Shown piece after piece: positions 23,941 through 32,113 of a DNA stretch of 64,000 nt (positions are counted from its first letter, which is position 1; every line of letters begins with the position of its first letter). The translations under genes were made by a program, and so were the position numbers. The stretch comes from Labrenzia sp. CE80 (lineage in GTDB: Bacteria > Pseudomonadota > Alphaproteobacteria > Rhizobiales > Stappiaceae): positions 744,001 through 808,000 of the forward strand of contig NZ_WAJT01000001.1 in assembly GCF_009650605.1 (NCBI RefSeq), in the 5' to 3' direction. The notes under the pieces are model-generated. The model ran no database searches, had not been told where the DNA came from, and saw only the letters and a list, made by a program, of their open reading frames with translations.

Positions 23941-24483
23941 ATGGAAGAAGATCAACGACAAAGACAGATACTCAGTGCTGCCAGGACGCTGTTCTTTGAA
24001 CGCGGAATCCGTGCGACGACGATAGCTGCAATCTCTGAGGCGGCAGGCATTGCCAAACCAACTCTGTACAGCCGCTATAAGGATAAAGACGCCATCTTTC
24101 ATGCCGTCGTGGCATCTATACTTGATGAATTCCGCGAGCTGATGGACGCTGAGTTCTCGAAGCCAGGTAGCGCCGAGGAACGGCTTACGGCCGCTTTGGT
24201 GGTCAAATACAGTGCCTTATTTGACATGATGCAATCGCCACATGTTGTTCAATTTATGGAAGACAAGGTGATCTATGCAGGCCAAGCGTTTGCAAAGTTG
24301 GCCAACGATGTTGCCAAACGGATCGAGGAAATAGTTTCTCAAGAAGGTTACAACAACCCAAGCGCACTCACGCACCTCATCCTGTCTTGCGTTTCCGGCA
24401 TTCACAAGAACGCGCGCACCCGCGATGAGGTTGCGTATGAAATTAAAACGGTGGTGCATGCGCTTTTAACCGCGTCGAAGTAA
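23941..24483 (+). CDS. TetR-family transcriptional regulator
   Basis: A 180-residue TetR regulator. The N-terminal helix-turn-helix is RQILSAARTLFFERGIRATT, ISEAAGIAKPTLYSRYKDKD, followed by an all-helical ligand domain ending in LILSCVSGIHKNARTRDEV. ATG 23941 (MEEDQRQ) fits the family; an upstream extension would include the operator region. It is expected to repress the divergent reductase gene and itself through the 23850-23877 repeat. Ligand unknown. Confidence 0.88.
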   Translation: MEEDQRQRQILSAARTLFFERGIRATTIAAISEAAGIAKPTLYSRYKDKDAIFHAVVASILDEFRELMDAEFSKPGSAEERLTAALVVKYSALFDMMQSPHVVQFMEDKVIYAGQAFAKLANDVAKRIEEIVSQEGYNNPSALTHLILSCVSGIHKNARTRDEVAYEIKTVVHALLTASK

Positions 24484-24753
24484 CAGATGCATTTCGATGC
24501 AAAGGCTGCCCGATCGGTAGCGTCTCTCTGTTCGTCAAAGTACAATCAGGCTCGTTTCCCCCAGAGCATACTCATCGTCGGTGCCCATCCGAACGCTGCC
24601 ATTAGGCGGATGCGCAGCAGTCAGAATGCTGACGCGTTCCGGGTTTCACCACCCGTCCAATGGATGTCGGTTTTATCAGTGAACCAAATCCATTGCGTGT
24701 CTTTGCTTGACAGTGAAAATCCGATTGTAGAAGGGTCGCGGTTCACTACTTTG

Positions 24754-25182
24754 ATGCCTGATGGGGAGATTGCCTTGGCTGGCGAATTGGATCTGCAACG
24801 ACTGCTTTCGACCATGCGGCCGGAGATGGATCCTGACCCATACGTGTTCTGCAGCTTTTCCGACATGTCCTTCGCACAACTTGTGAGCCATGATCCGGTC
24901 GCTCTGATTGCGGAGGCAGAAGGGGTTACAGCCATTTTGCCGCTCGCGTCAGCGACGGCGCTCGGCCATGACGCGTCGGCCAGGTTCCAGAGGATCACGC
25001 TGACCATCCATTCGAGCCTCGAGGCTGTCGGTCTGACGGCAGCTTTCTCGGCGGCTTTGACCAAGCATGGCATCTCGGCCAATGTCGTGGCGGGTTATTA
25101 TCATGACCATATCTTTGTGCCCGAAGCCCAAGCCGTTGAAGCGATGTCGGTTTTGCAGCGGTTGTCTGCGGAGGCGCGATAG
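24754..25182 (+). CDS. ACT-domain protein (COG3602)
   Basis: A 142-residue protein with DLQRLLSTMRPEMDPDPYVF at the start, then EAEGVTAILPL, RITLTIHSSLEAVGLTAAFS and NVVAGYYHDHIFVPEAQ, which is the two-ACT-like arrangement of the COG3602 family. ACT domains bind amino acids, and no enzymatic domain is attached. The frame is open much further upstream but that part shows no family sequence; ATG 24754 is chosen by length. A TTGACA-like element at about 24708 could be its promoter. Confidence 0.75.
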   Translation: MPDGEIALAGELDLQRLLSTMRPEMDPDPYVFCSFSDMSFAQLVSHDPVALIAEAEGVTAILPLASATALGHDASARFQRITLTIHSSLEAVGLTAAFSAALTKHGISANVVAGYYHDHIFVPEAQAVEAMSVLQRLSAEAR

Positions 25183-25278
25183 CGCTGCGGACAGTTTTGG
25201 ACATTTCAGACACGTCCGCTGTTGCAATTTTCGCGCTGCGATCCCATTCCTTAAAAGGTGGAACAACGGGAACTCGGC

Positions 25279-26124
25279 ATGGAACGGGCAAGGCGGCGTC
25301 TGGCTGCCGTAATGTGTGCCGATGTGGCGCATTATTCGCGGCTGATGGAACGGGATGAAGACGGGACACTGGACCGGCTGAAATCCTATCGCAGTATTAT
25401 GAGCGGGCTGACCGAGCGCCATCATGGCCGGATCGTCAACACCTGGGGCGATGCGGTCATCATCGAGTTTTCCAGTGTCGTCGAAGCCGTGCAATGTGCG
25501 GTCGACATTCAAAATGAACTCTCCCTTCGCAATGCCGATTTGCCGCAAGCCGCCCGTATGGATTTTCGCATCGGGATCAATCTCGGCGATATCATGGTCG
25601 AGGGCGATGACATTTACGGCGACGGCGTGAATGTTGCTGCAAGACTGCAGGAGCTGGCGCCGAAAGGAGGCGTGATGCTAAGTCAGTCGGTTTATGATCA
25701 GGTCCGCAGCAAGCTCGCGATCGGGTTCGAAAACGCCGGACCGCAGACGATCAAAAACGTCAGCGAGCCGGTCGAAGCATTTTTCGTCCGATTGGGCGGA
25801 CGCAACGAGCCCTCACTTAACGAGATGCCTTCGCAAGACGAGGAGCCGGCGGCCCAGGCAGAGCAGCCTCAGCTTGGGGCAAACCCCCAGGCGTTTGCAA
25901 ATGGCTTCGAACAGGCGCGCAGCTGGTTGCGGCGCCAACCGAAACGGATCCGGGGCTGCGTCTTCATGATCGGCTTCTTTTTCGTGCTTAATCTTCTGAC
26001 CAGTGGCCTGTCAGCGCCGTGGTTCGTGTGGCCATCGCTGCCATTCGCCCTGGCACTGGTCTGGCATTTGTTTGTTGGCAACGAGCGCAAGTTGATGTCT
26101 GACCGACCGAGGTCGGGAGACTGA
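25279..26124 (+). CDS. class III adenylate/guanylate cyclase with C-terminal membrane segments
   Basis: A 281-residue cyclase. The catalytic domain is first: metal aspartates in VMCADVAHYSRLM and NTWGDAVIIEF, then RIGINLGDIM and DGVNVAARLQELA with the transition-state Asn and Arg. The usual purine-contacting Lys before WGD is Asn here, a substitution common in rhizobial cyclases. After an acidic linker come two hydrophobic helices (VFMIGFFFVLNLLTSGL and WPSLPFALALVWHLFV), so the enzyme is probably anchored by its C-terminus. ATG 25279 is preferred over GTG 25258. Confidence 0.9.
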   Translation: MERARRRLAAVMCADVAHYSRLMERDEDGTLDRLKSYRSIMSGLTERHHGRIVNTWGDAVIIEFSSVVEAVQCAVDIQNELSLRNADLPQAARMDFRIGINLGDIMVEGDDIYGDGVNVAARLQELAPKGGVMLSQSVYDQVRSKLAIGFENAGPQTIKNVSEPVEAFFVRLGGRNEPSLNEMPSQDEEPAAQAEQPQLGANPQAFANGFEQARSWLRRQPKRIRGCVFMIGFFFVLNLLTSGLSAPWFVWPSLPFALALVWHLFVGNERKLMSDRPRSGD

Positions 26125-26278
26125 ACTGCAAGATCGCAATCTCGTGTTGCGGATCTGATAACTCTTTTTCGCGTATGAAGAGCCATGGGATTTGCGACAA
26201 GCGTCTGCTTCGCATAAACAAGGGTAAGAACCTGCTGGTGGCAACGCCGGCAAACAGTCAACGGAGCCTATCCTGCGC

Positions 26279-26893
26279 ATGAAAAACTATTCAACAACGG
26301 TGCCAGCCCGCCTCGATGACGAGGAAGAGGACAAAGCAAAGAGCCAGCAGTCGATTCAGGTCGACAAGCACCTCTTCGATGCCCGCACCGTCCTGATCAC
26401 CGGTGGTGTGACCCAGGAGATGGCCAAAGATGTGTGCGCGCGTCTTCTGGCCTTGGCCCAGGTGTCCAATGATCCGATCACTGTGATCGTGTCTTCTCCG
26501 GGCGGTCACGTGGAATCAGGTGACATGATTCACGACACGATCAAGTTCATCGCGCCGGATGTTCGCATCCTCGGCATGGGCTGGGTCGCAAGTGCCGGTG
26601 CACTGATCTATGTGTCGGTGCCCAAGGAAATGCGCTTTTGCACACCGAACACCCGCTTCCTGCTTCATCAACCGTCCGGTGGTGCCGGTGGTATGGCGAC
26701 CGACATCGAGATCCAGGCCAAGGAGATCATCAAGATGCGTGATCGCCTGAACCAGATTTTTGCCGATGCGACGGGTCAGCCGATCGAGCGGATCGAGAAA
26801 GACACCGATCGTGACTACTGGATGAGCCCGCAAGAGGGCATCGAGTACGGTCTTGTCGGCAAGGTTGTGACCAACGTCAGCGAACTCGGCTGA
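26279..26893 (+). CDS. clpP: ClpP-type serine protease
   Basis: A 204-residue ClpP-family peptidase. The catalytic serine is in GWVASAGALIYVS, the histidine in RFLLHQPSGG, and the aspartate in DTDRDYWMSPQEGIEYGLV. The glycine-rich loop differs from housekeeping ClpP (GMAASMGSF in E. coli), and there is no clpX next to it, so this is probably a second, divergent ClpP paralogue common in alphaproteobacteria. ClpP forms a 14-mer chamber working with ClpX or ClpA; a ClpA is encoded at 42.2 kb. GGAG lies about 15 bases upstream of the ATG. Confidence 0.88.
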   Translation: MKNYSTTVPARLDDEEEDKAKSQQSIQVDKHLFDARTVLITGGVTQEMAKDVCARLLALAQVSNDPITVIVSSPGGHVESGDMIHDTIKFIAPDVRILGMGWVASAGALIYVSVPKEMRFCTPNTRFLLHQPSGGAGGMATDIEIQAKEIIKMRDRLNQIFADATGQPIERIEKDTDRDYWMSPQEGIEYGLVGKVVTNVSELG

Positions 26894-26928
26894 TTCTGAG
26901 GGCTACAACAGACCTGAAATTTACAAAA

Positions 26929-26956
26929 CGCCGGTGCCTCAAACACCGGCGTTTTT
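26929..26956 (+). terminator. intrinsic terminator after clpP
   Basis: CGCCGGTG/CACCGGCG is a perfect eight-base stem with a seven-base loop and five T. Confidence 0.88.
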
Positions 26957-26992
26957 CGTTGGAAAGACAGTCAAGATATCGGCGAGCGGGGG

Positions 26993-27400
26993 TCAGGCGA
27001 CGGCGTTCGATGCCTGGGAAAGTGTTGCACCAGTGGCATCTTCTGTGGAGCCGTCCGATACAGCATAGGGCCGTACGTGCTCCATCATCAGCCGCATTTC
27101 CGCTTCCAGCCTGACAGACCGGGTTCTGCCGATGAGAACAGCCGCCAGATGGTCGACAAGAACATCGAAGGCTTCATCGGTTGGGCACAGCGGTGAGAGC
27201 AATGTGCTGATTGGGCTGCTGTCGTAAAAGGGCGCGCCCCCAGACAGGAAAATCAGAAATTCTGCGAAGTCTTCCTGCCAGATTTCGGGGAGCTGCTTCG
27301 TAGCGTCGCTGAAGCTGGCGTCGTGGTTCAGTCGGCTGGAGAGGCGTTCTACCGCATCTACGATGGCCGGACGCCCCCCGAGCCTCATGTATAAAGTCAT
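26993..27400 (-). CDS. truncated-haemoglobin-like protein without evident haem ligand
   Basis: A 135-residue protein with group 1 truncated globin sequence at both ends: MTLYMRLGGRPAIVDAVERL at the start, FLIFLSGGAPFYD in the middle and DEAFDVLVDHLAAVL near helix G. The segment that should carry the proximal histidine (usually a RxAH motif) reads SSPISTLLSPLC, without histidine, and the B/E-helix ligands are not evident either. It may therefore not bind haem in the usual way. It stands alone, convergent with clpP. Confidence 0.72.
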   Translation of the reverse strand: MTLYMRLGGRPAIVDAVERLSSRLNHDASFSDATKQLPEIWQEDFAEFLIFLSGGAPFYDSSPISTLLSPLCPTDEAFDVLVDHLAAVLIGRTRSVRLEAEMRLMMEHVRPYAVSDGSTEDATGATLSQASNAVA

Positions 27401-27532
27401 TTCATTGCCCCGAATTCATGTTGAACGAACAAGCTCAGCATGGGGCAAAGCCGAATTGTGAATTGTGATACTGGTCACGGTTCAAGGCTTTAGCGACAAA
27501 AAGGTCTCAGTCGCTGCCTAGGCAAGAGACGT

Positions 27533-28135
27533 TCAGGTTTGAGAAGATCCTGCCGCCTCGACCCATTTCCTGCAGCGGTCCTCGGGGTCTGCGTCCGCAA
27601 GAACGTCCGTGATCACACAGATGCTGTCGGCACCGGCTGCGAAGATCTCGTCAGCGTGCTCCAGTCTTATGCCGCCAATCGCGATGAGAGGGCAGGAGAG
27701 GCGTGCTTTCCAGCTGCCAAGACGGTCAATGCCCTGTGGCGCATAGTCGACCTGCTTGCCTCGGGCGGGAAAAATGGGTCCGAGCGCGACATAGTCCGGG
27801 TCGTATGTCAGGGCGCGGTCCAATTCCTTTTCCGTATGTGTGGATAGTCCGAGTTTGAGCCCTGCTTTGCGGACAGCCTTGATGTCGACCGTGTCCAGAT
27901 CCTCCTGGCCAAGGTGCAGCCACTCCGCGCCCGTATCGATAGCGGTCTGCCAGTGATCATTGACCACCAGCGTACAGCCTTGCGCCCGAGCGACCTCGAG
28001 GGAGCGAGAGACCTCGTCCGTCAACTCCAAAGGCGTTTTATTCTTGATCCGCAGCTGAGCTAGCCGCAAACCTTGCGGGCAAAGACGCTCAAGCCAATGA
28101 TAGCTGTCAACAATGAGATAAAAGCGGCCCAGCAC
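27533..28135 (-). CDS. thiE: thiamine phosphate synthase
   Basis: ThiE joins HMP pyrophosphate and the thiazole phosphate to form thiamine phosphate. The TIM barrel is recognised by RFYLIVDS, LRLAQLRIKNK, TLVVNDHWQTAIDTGAEWLH, LGQEDLD, THTEKELDRAL, DYVALGPIFPARGK and IAIGGIRLEHADEI. I choose the GTG at 28135, because AAGGGAG lies six bases upstream and RFYLIV is where the family begins; ATG at 28195 would overlap the opposite gene. Other thiamine genes are not nearby. Confidence 0.88.
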   Translation of the reverse strand: MLGRFYLIVDSYHWLERLCPQGLRLAQLRIKNKTPLELTDEVSRSLEVARAQGCTLVVNDHWQTAIDTGAEWLHLGQEDLDTVDIKAVRKAGLKLGLSTHTEKELDRALTYDPDYVALGPIFPARGKQVDYAPQGIDRLGSWKARLSCPLIAIGGIRLEHADEIFAAGADSICVITDVLADADPEDRCRKWVEAAGSSQT

Positions 28136-28181
28136 GACGTTCTCCCTTAAAGAGGCTTCTGTCTCTCTTCTTCGGTCCAAA

Positions 28182-28997
28182 ATGGCAAGTGACATGTTTT
28201 TTGTTCTTTCGAAAATCGGCTTCTTTTTCATTCAGCCGTCGAATGCGCTGGTTTTCTTCGGCGGTCTCGGGGCGGCTCTTCTGTGGAGCCGATGGGCGCG
28301 CGTCGGGCGATGGCTGTGCGGCCTGTCTTTCCTCGGACTGGCGATCTGCGGCCTGTCACCTGCAGCCAACGTGCTGATCTTGCCGCTTGAAGAGCGGTTC
28401 GCACGACCTGAAGGGCAGCTTGATATCGATGGAATTATCGTGCTGGGGGGATCGCTCGACACGATTGTCATGGGGGAGCGAAAAGCTCCGGCGCTGACGT
28501 CGGCAGCAGAACGGCTGACGATCGTGCCGCGGCTGGCACGGCAGTTTCCCGATGTCCCAATCATCCACACAGGCGGGCATGGCCTTTTAACGCCGGCCAA
28601 GGCGAGTGAGGCAGACGGTGCATCAGCGCTTTTCGAGGACTTCGGCCTGCCGTCAGACAGAGTGATCCTTGAGGACAAGTCGCGCAATACCTACCAAAAT
28701 GCATTGTTCACCAAAAGGTTGGTCAGTCCGGAACCGGGCCAGAAATGGTTGCTGGTGACCTCTGCCTATCACATGCCAAGATCGATCGGGGTCTTTCGCA
28801 AAGTCGGATGGACGGGGCTTGTCGCCTATCCGGTCGACTGGCGCACGAGGGGCTGGGAAGACGCGAAACTTGGTTTTTCCGGGGTGTCTAACGGCCTCAA
28901 GCGGTTCGACATTGCTGCGCGGGAGTGGATTGGCCTTACTGTTTATTGGATGAGCGGCCGAACGTCGGCGCTCTTTCCAGCGCCTGAGCCTGATTGA
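28182..28997 (+). CDS. YdcF/DUF218-family membrane protein
   Basis: A 271-residue inner-membrane protein with two or three N-terminal helices and a DUF218 domain: DGIIVLGGSLDT near residue 85, IHTGGHG, and EDKSRNTYQNALFTKRLV, then LLVTSAYHMPRSIGVFRK. The SANA/YdcF/ElyC family is tied to envelope polysaccharide or lipid-carrier metabolism, but the reaction is not established. ATG 28182 or ATG 28194 could be the start; no clear ribosome-binding site is seen. The divergent thiE start is 46 bases away. Confidence 0.88.
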   Translation: MASDMFFVLSKIGFFFIQPSNALVFFGGLGAALLWSRWARVGRWLCGLSFLGLAICGLSPAANVLILPLEERFARPEGQLDIDGIIVLGGSLDTIVMGERKAPALTSAAERLTIVPRLARQFPDVPIIHTGGHGLLTPAKASEADGASALFEDFGLPSDRVILEDKSRNTYQNALFTKRLVSPEPGQKWLLVTSAYHMPRSIGVFRKVGWTGLVAYPVDWRTRGWEDAKLGFSGVSNGLKRFDIAAREWIGLTVYWMSGRTSALFPAPEPD

Positions 28998-29102
28998 GCA
29001 TAGGGATCCGTTTTTGGTGCGAGACTGGCAAAAGCAACCTCTTTTCTTGAACGCCTGCAATCCCCATATTGGGAATATATGAGAAAATGAGGAAGCGGGT
29101 CC

Positions 29103-30347
29103 ATGGTACTCGAAGCACCGCTCGTTGCAGCGGATATCGTTCAATGGCTCTACAGCGATGCCGTTGGACGAGAAGACAGTCTTGAGTTGGTAGAAGAGCT
29201 GGCGCAGCGTTTGCGCGCCGGTGGCATTCCGGTGGACCGGATCACGACGGGCATAATGCTGCTTCATCCAAATGTGCGGGCGGAGGCGGCTGTGTGGGAC
29301 GTAGACGGTACCCGCGAACTCCGGCGCTATCTCGCGAGCGACGAACTCGACGAAAGATATACGAACAGTCCTCTGAAGATCGTCTATGAGGAGAAAAGGT
29401 CGGTCCACGTTCCGATAACGCCCGAGACTCAGCCGGGTGAGTTCGGGATCGTTCCGGACCTGCGCGAAGAGGGCTATACAGACTATATCGCCATGCCGAT
29501 GCCGTTTTCCGACGGCTCCGTCAAAGCCCTGAGCTTTGCCACCAAGGATGACGGCGGTTTCACGGCCGCTCATGTGGGCGTTTTCGATTCCATCATTCGT
29601 CCGCTTGCCATCGTCTGCGAGTTGAGCACCCTGCGCCGGACTGCGGAAACGCTGCTGGATACCTATGTGGGTCCGCGCGCGGGCGGGCGTGTCCTCAACG
29701 GCACCGTCGCGCGTGGGGATGGGGAGTGGATTTCAGCCGTGGTCAGCTTTGCTGATCTGCGCGGGTTTTCCCGAATCTCCAACACCTTGCCCGCCGACAA
29801 GCTGATCGTCTTTCTGAACAAATACTTCGGTGCCATGACCTCGGCGGTGGAAGCGCATGGCGGTGAGGTGCTCAAGTTCATCGGCGATGAAGTGATGGCG
29901 ATCTTTCCCTACGAAACGCCTGCGGAAGCTGCGGATGCCGCGCGGCGTGCCCTGATGGCTGCGCGTGAAACCACGGAAAAGATCAATGAGATCAATGCGC
30001 TCAAGACTTGCGGTGAGACGCCGCAAATGAGTGTCGGCATTGCCCTTCACGCAGGGGATGTCTTCTTTGGCAATGTCGGCGGCGAAAACCGCCTCGATTT
30101 CACGGTCATCGGTCCGGTGGTTAACCTGGCCTCCCGGATTGCCGAACTTGCCAAGGACCTCAATGTCGAGGTGTTGGTTTCAGATGCGATCGCCGAGATC
30201 ATGGGGTGCCGCTCAGGCCTTTATGGCCAGTATCAGGTGAAGGGGTTCGACGATCCGGTTTCAGTGTATTCGCCGTCCTTGTCCGTCGTGGGCACCGACA
30301 AATGGTGTCCTGAAAGCACCGTGCTGCGTGACCTGGAAGCGAACTGA
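29103..30347 (+). CDS. class III adenylate cyclase with N-terminal sensory region
   Basis: A 414-residue soluble cyclase. The N-terminal 200 residues are a conserved regulatory region of rhizobial cyclases (WLYSDAVGREDSLELVEELA, EGYTDYIAMPMPFSDGSVKA, GAF-like). The catalytic domain follows: VVSFADLRGFSRISNTLPAD, the substrate Lys in VLKFIGDEVMAIF, the purine Asp in NRLDFTVIGP, and VNLASRIAELAKDL. All catalytic residues are present, unlike the variant at 25.3 kb. Its 3' end overlaps the opposite-strand DUF599 gene by 115 bases. Confidence 0.92.
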   Translation: MVLEAPLVAADIVQWLYSDAVGREDSLELVEELAQRLRAGGIPVDRITTGIMLLHPNVRAEAAVWDVDGTRELRRYLASDELDERYTNSPLKIVYEEKRSVHVPITPETQPGEFGIVPDLREEGYTDYIAMPMPFSDGSVKALSFATKDDGGFTAAHVGVFDSIIRPLAIVCELSTLRRTAETLLDTYVGPRAGGRVLNGTVARGDGEWISAVVSFADLRGFSRISNTLPADKLIVFLNKYFGAMTSAVEAHGGEVLKFIGDEVMAIFPYETPAEAADAARRALMAARETTEKINEINALKTCGETPQMSVGIALHAGDVFFGNVGGENRLDFTVIGPVVNLASRIAELAKDLNVEVLVSDAIAEIMGCRSGLYGQYQVKGFDDPVSVYSPSLSVVGTDKWCPESTVLRDLEAN

Positions 30348-31003
30348 CGGCGCAGCAGGACGATCAGGACGGCGAGGGTTGTCACGCCGAAGAGGAACGG
30401 TCCTGCAAACCATCCAAGGAAGGCAATCGCGAAGAAGAAGGCACGCTGTCCGCGGTTGAAATGTCCGCCGGCCAGGACATTCAGGTCTGCTGCCTGTCTG
30501 GCAATGCGGCGAATGTCCTCGGGGCCGGCGTGACTGGCTTCGGGCACGCTTCCCATGATGATCGATGAATAGTTGAACAGGCGATAGGCCCATCCAAACT
30601 TGAAGAAGGCATAGGCCAGGATCAACATCAGGCCGAGCACCTTGATCTCCCAAAGAGCGCGGCTTTGATCGATCGGTATGGAGAGGTCACCTGCGACCTT
30701 CAAGATCGTGTCTGTTGCGTCCAGAAGCGTGAAACACCCCCCGATCGCCAGAAGGGCCGTGGAGGCAAAGAATGCCGTTCCCTGCTGCAGGCCGGACATG
30801 ATCGCCGTGTCCATGATCCTGACCTGCCGGGTGGTCATTGTCTCCATCCAGGCGCGGCGATAGCTCTCCATGGCAGCTGACAGTGTGTGCTTGCGCAAGG
30901 GGCTCAGGTCAATCAGGAGATTGAAACCGAACCAAGCGAGGAGAAACCAGCCGGCCGCCAGAAAATCTTGGAGCGAAAGGATGTGCATTGGCGTCCTGTT
31001 CAT
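30233..31003 (-). CDS. DUF599-family membrane protein
   Basis: A 256-residue protein with four hydrophobic segments: LAAGWFLLAWFGFNLLID, GTAFFASTALLAIGGCFTLL, a middle helix, and FFFAIAFLGWFAGPFLFGV. The conserved RRAWMETMTTRQVRIMDTAI and LAGGHFNRGQRAFFFAIA stretches define the family. Function is unknown. ATG 31003 or 30988 may be the start. The last 38 codons run antisense to the cyclase end and look unconserved (many Ser, Thr, Gly), perhaps because an earlier stop was lost. Confidence 0.85.
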   Translation of the reverse strand: MNRTPMHILSLQDFLAAGWFLLAWFGFNLLIDLSPLRKHTLSAAMESYRRAWMETMTTRQVRIMDTAIMSGLQQGTAFFASTALLAIGGCFTLLDATDTILKVAGDLSIPIDQSRALWEIKVLGLMLILAYAFFKFGWAYRLFNYSSIIMGSVPEASHAGPEDIRRIARQAADLNVLAGGHFNRGQRAFFFAIAFLGWFAGPFLFGVTTLAVLIVLLRRQFASRSRSTVLSGHHLSVPTTDKDGEYTETGSSNPFT

Positions 31004-31201
31004 GGTCGTTCGTGACAAGCAGATGACATGCCTGCGGAGGTTTTACCCTGTTTAGCGCAGCTGTCTGGATCATGCCAGCATCACCTAATTCATTGCAAAA
31101 TATAGGATCTTTTGTGCGCTGCGAAAAATGCAGGTCTGCTGGCGATTTTTTATCCTTGTGGTTTGCTTAGGGATCCATTAACTGCTTGCCTCAATGAGGT
31201 C

Positions 31202-31223
31202 ACATTCTCTCTCCCGAGAATGT
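31202..31223. promoter_or_regulatory. inverted repeat upstream of a small membrane protein
   Basis: ACATTCTC and GAGAATGT form a perfect eight-base inverted repeat with a six-base spacer, 25 bases before ATG 31248. It may be an operator or a leader hairpin. Confidence 0.5.
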
Positions 31224-31247
31224 CCTATGTTCAGTCAAAGGGTTTTC

Positions 31248-31382
31248 ATGGACGAAAACGTACAGAAGTCCTGCTGGGGCGTAACCGTTTGGACGGTGCT
31301 TGCTCTTGGAGGCGCACTTGCGATGCTGGTGTTGTTCAACGATGTGGAAAGCGCCCAACAGGCGGTCGCTACTGCAAACTGA
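31248..31382 (+). CDS. 44-residue single-span membrane protein
   Basis: MDENVQKSCWGVTVWT begins a 44-residue frame with one clear transmembrane helix (VWTVLALGGALAMLVLF) and a short polar tail. AAGGG lies about eight bases before the ATG, and a good terminator follows within 25 bases, so the unit is self-contained. I do not recognise the family. Starts at ATG 31227 or 31194 are possible. Confidence 0.5.
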   Translation: MDENVQKSCWGVTVWTVLALGGALAMLVLFNDVESAQQAVATAN

Positions 31383-31407
31383 ACCCGGCAGACAGGTTTT
31401 GGATGAG

Positions 31408-31436
31408 GGGCGCGGGATGACCGCGTCCCTTTTTGT
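31408..31436 (+). terminator. terminator after the small membrane protein
   Basis: GGGgCGCGG and CCGCGtCCC form a stem around GATGA, followed by five T. Confidence 0.7.
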
Positions 31437-31456
31437 TTGCGCTGTTGAGCGGCTCG

Positions 31457-32035
31457 TTACCGGCGGTGTTCGGGCCGGGTGTTGTTGAAGAGATTGTCTG
31501 CGCGATGCCGTGGGCCATGGAGTTGGTGAAATTCCATCTGTCTGACAACGGTTTTCTCCGGCGGGTTGCTGACCAGAAATCCGCCATAGGAGCCCGCGTC
31601 GTAGTTGAAGAGCACTAGTGTGACCTTGCCGATACCCGGCCAATCGATCCGCGCTGCCCAGGCAATGACGTCTTCAAGTGAGCTCTTGGAGGCAAGATCT
31701 AGAATGTCTTTGTCATGAAGGAGATTCGTGTCAGTCGGGTCCCAGACAAAGTTGGCCAACCCCTTTTCCATGGAAAACAGTTCGGTGCGTGAGCCGCCGA
31801 TTTCCAGCAGAATGTCACTGGTCCCTGGAGCACGTGACAACTTGACCGTTCCCATCGCCGTGTCGATTGCCAAAGGATTCCGGATTCCGTTTTTTTCGAC
31901 AAAACCGCCGGTGTTGACGATCTTGAAATTACCCATGGAGGCAGCGAGCCAAGGAGCCTCACTCCAAGCAGGTGAAAGACCTGTGGTCATGGCAAGAAGA
32001 ACAAGGGCAAGGAGCGCCGAAAGGGGTCGGAACAT
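31457..32035 (-). CDS. secreted protein of unknown function
   Basis: A 192-residue protein with a signal peptide (MFRPLSALLALVLLAMTTGL, cleavage near PAWSEA). The mature part has MGNFKIVNTGGFVEKNGIRN, NFVWDPTDTNLLHDKDI, and VTLVLFNYDAGSYGG, a mostly beta pattern. I do not recognise the family. The protein ends in a basic His/Arg-rich tail. It is monocistronic and probably periplasmic. Confidence 0.65.
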   Translation of the reverse strand: MFRPLSALLALVLLAMTTGLSPAWSEAPWLAASMGNFKIVNTGGFVEKNGIRNPLAIDTAMGTVKLSRAPGTSDILLEIGGSRTELFSMEKGLANFVWDPTDTNLLHDKDILDLASKSSLEDVIAWAARIDWPGIGKVTLVLFNYDAGSYGGFLVSNPPEKTVVRQMEFHQLHGPRHRADNLFNNTRPEHRR

Positions 32036-32113
32036 GGGCGACTATCTCTATCTTTCAAACAGATGGAGCCGATAGTATCATCGCTGTCCTGACGAATTGT
32101 TATCGCAATGGAT

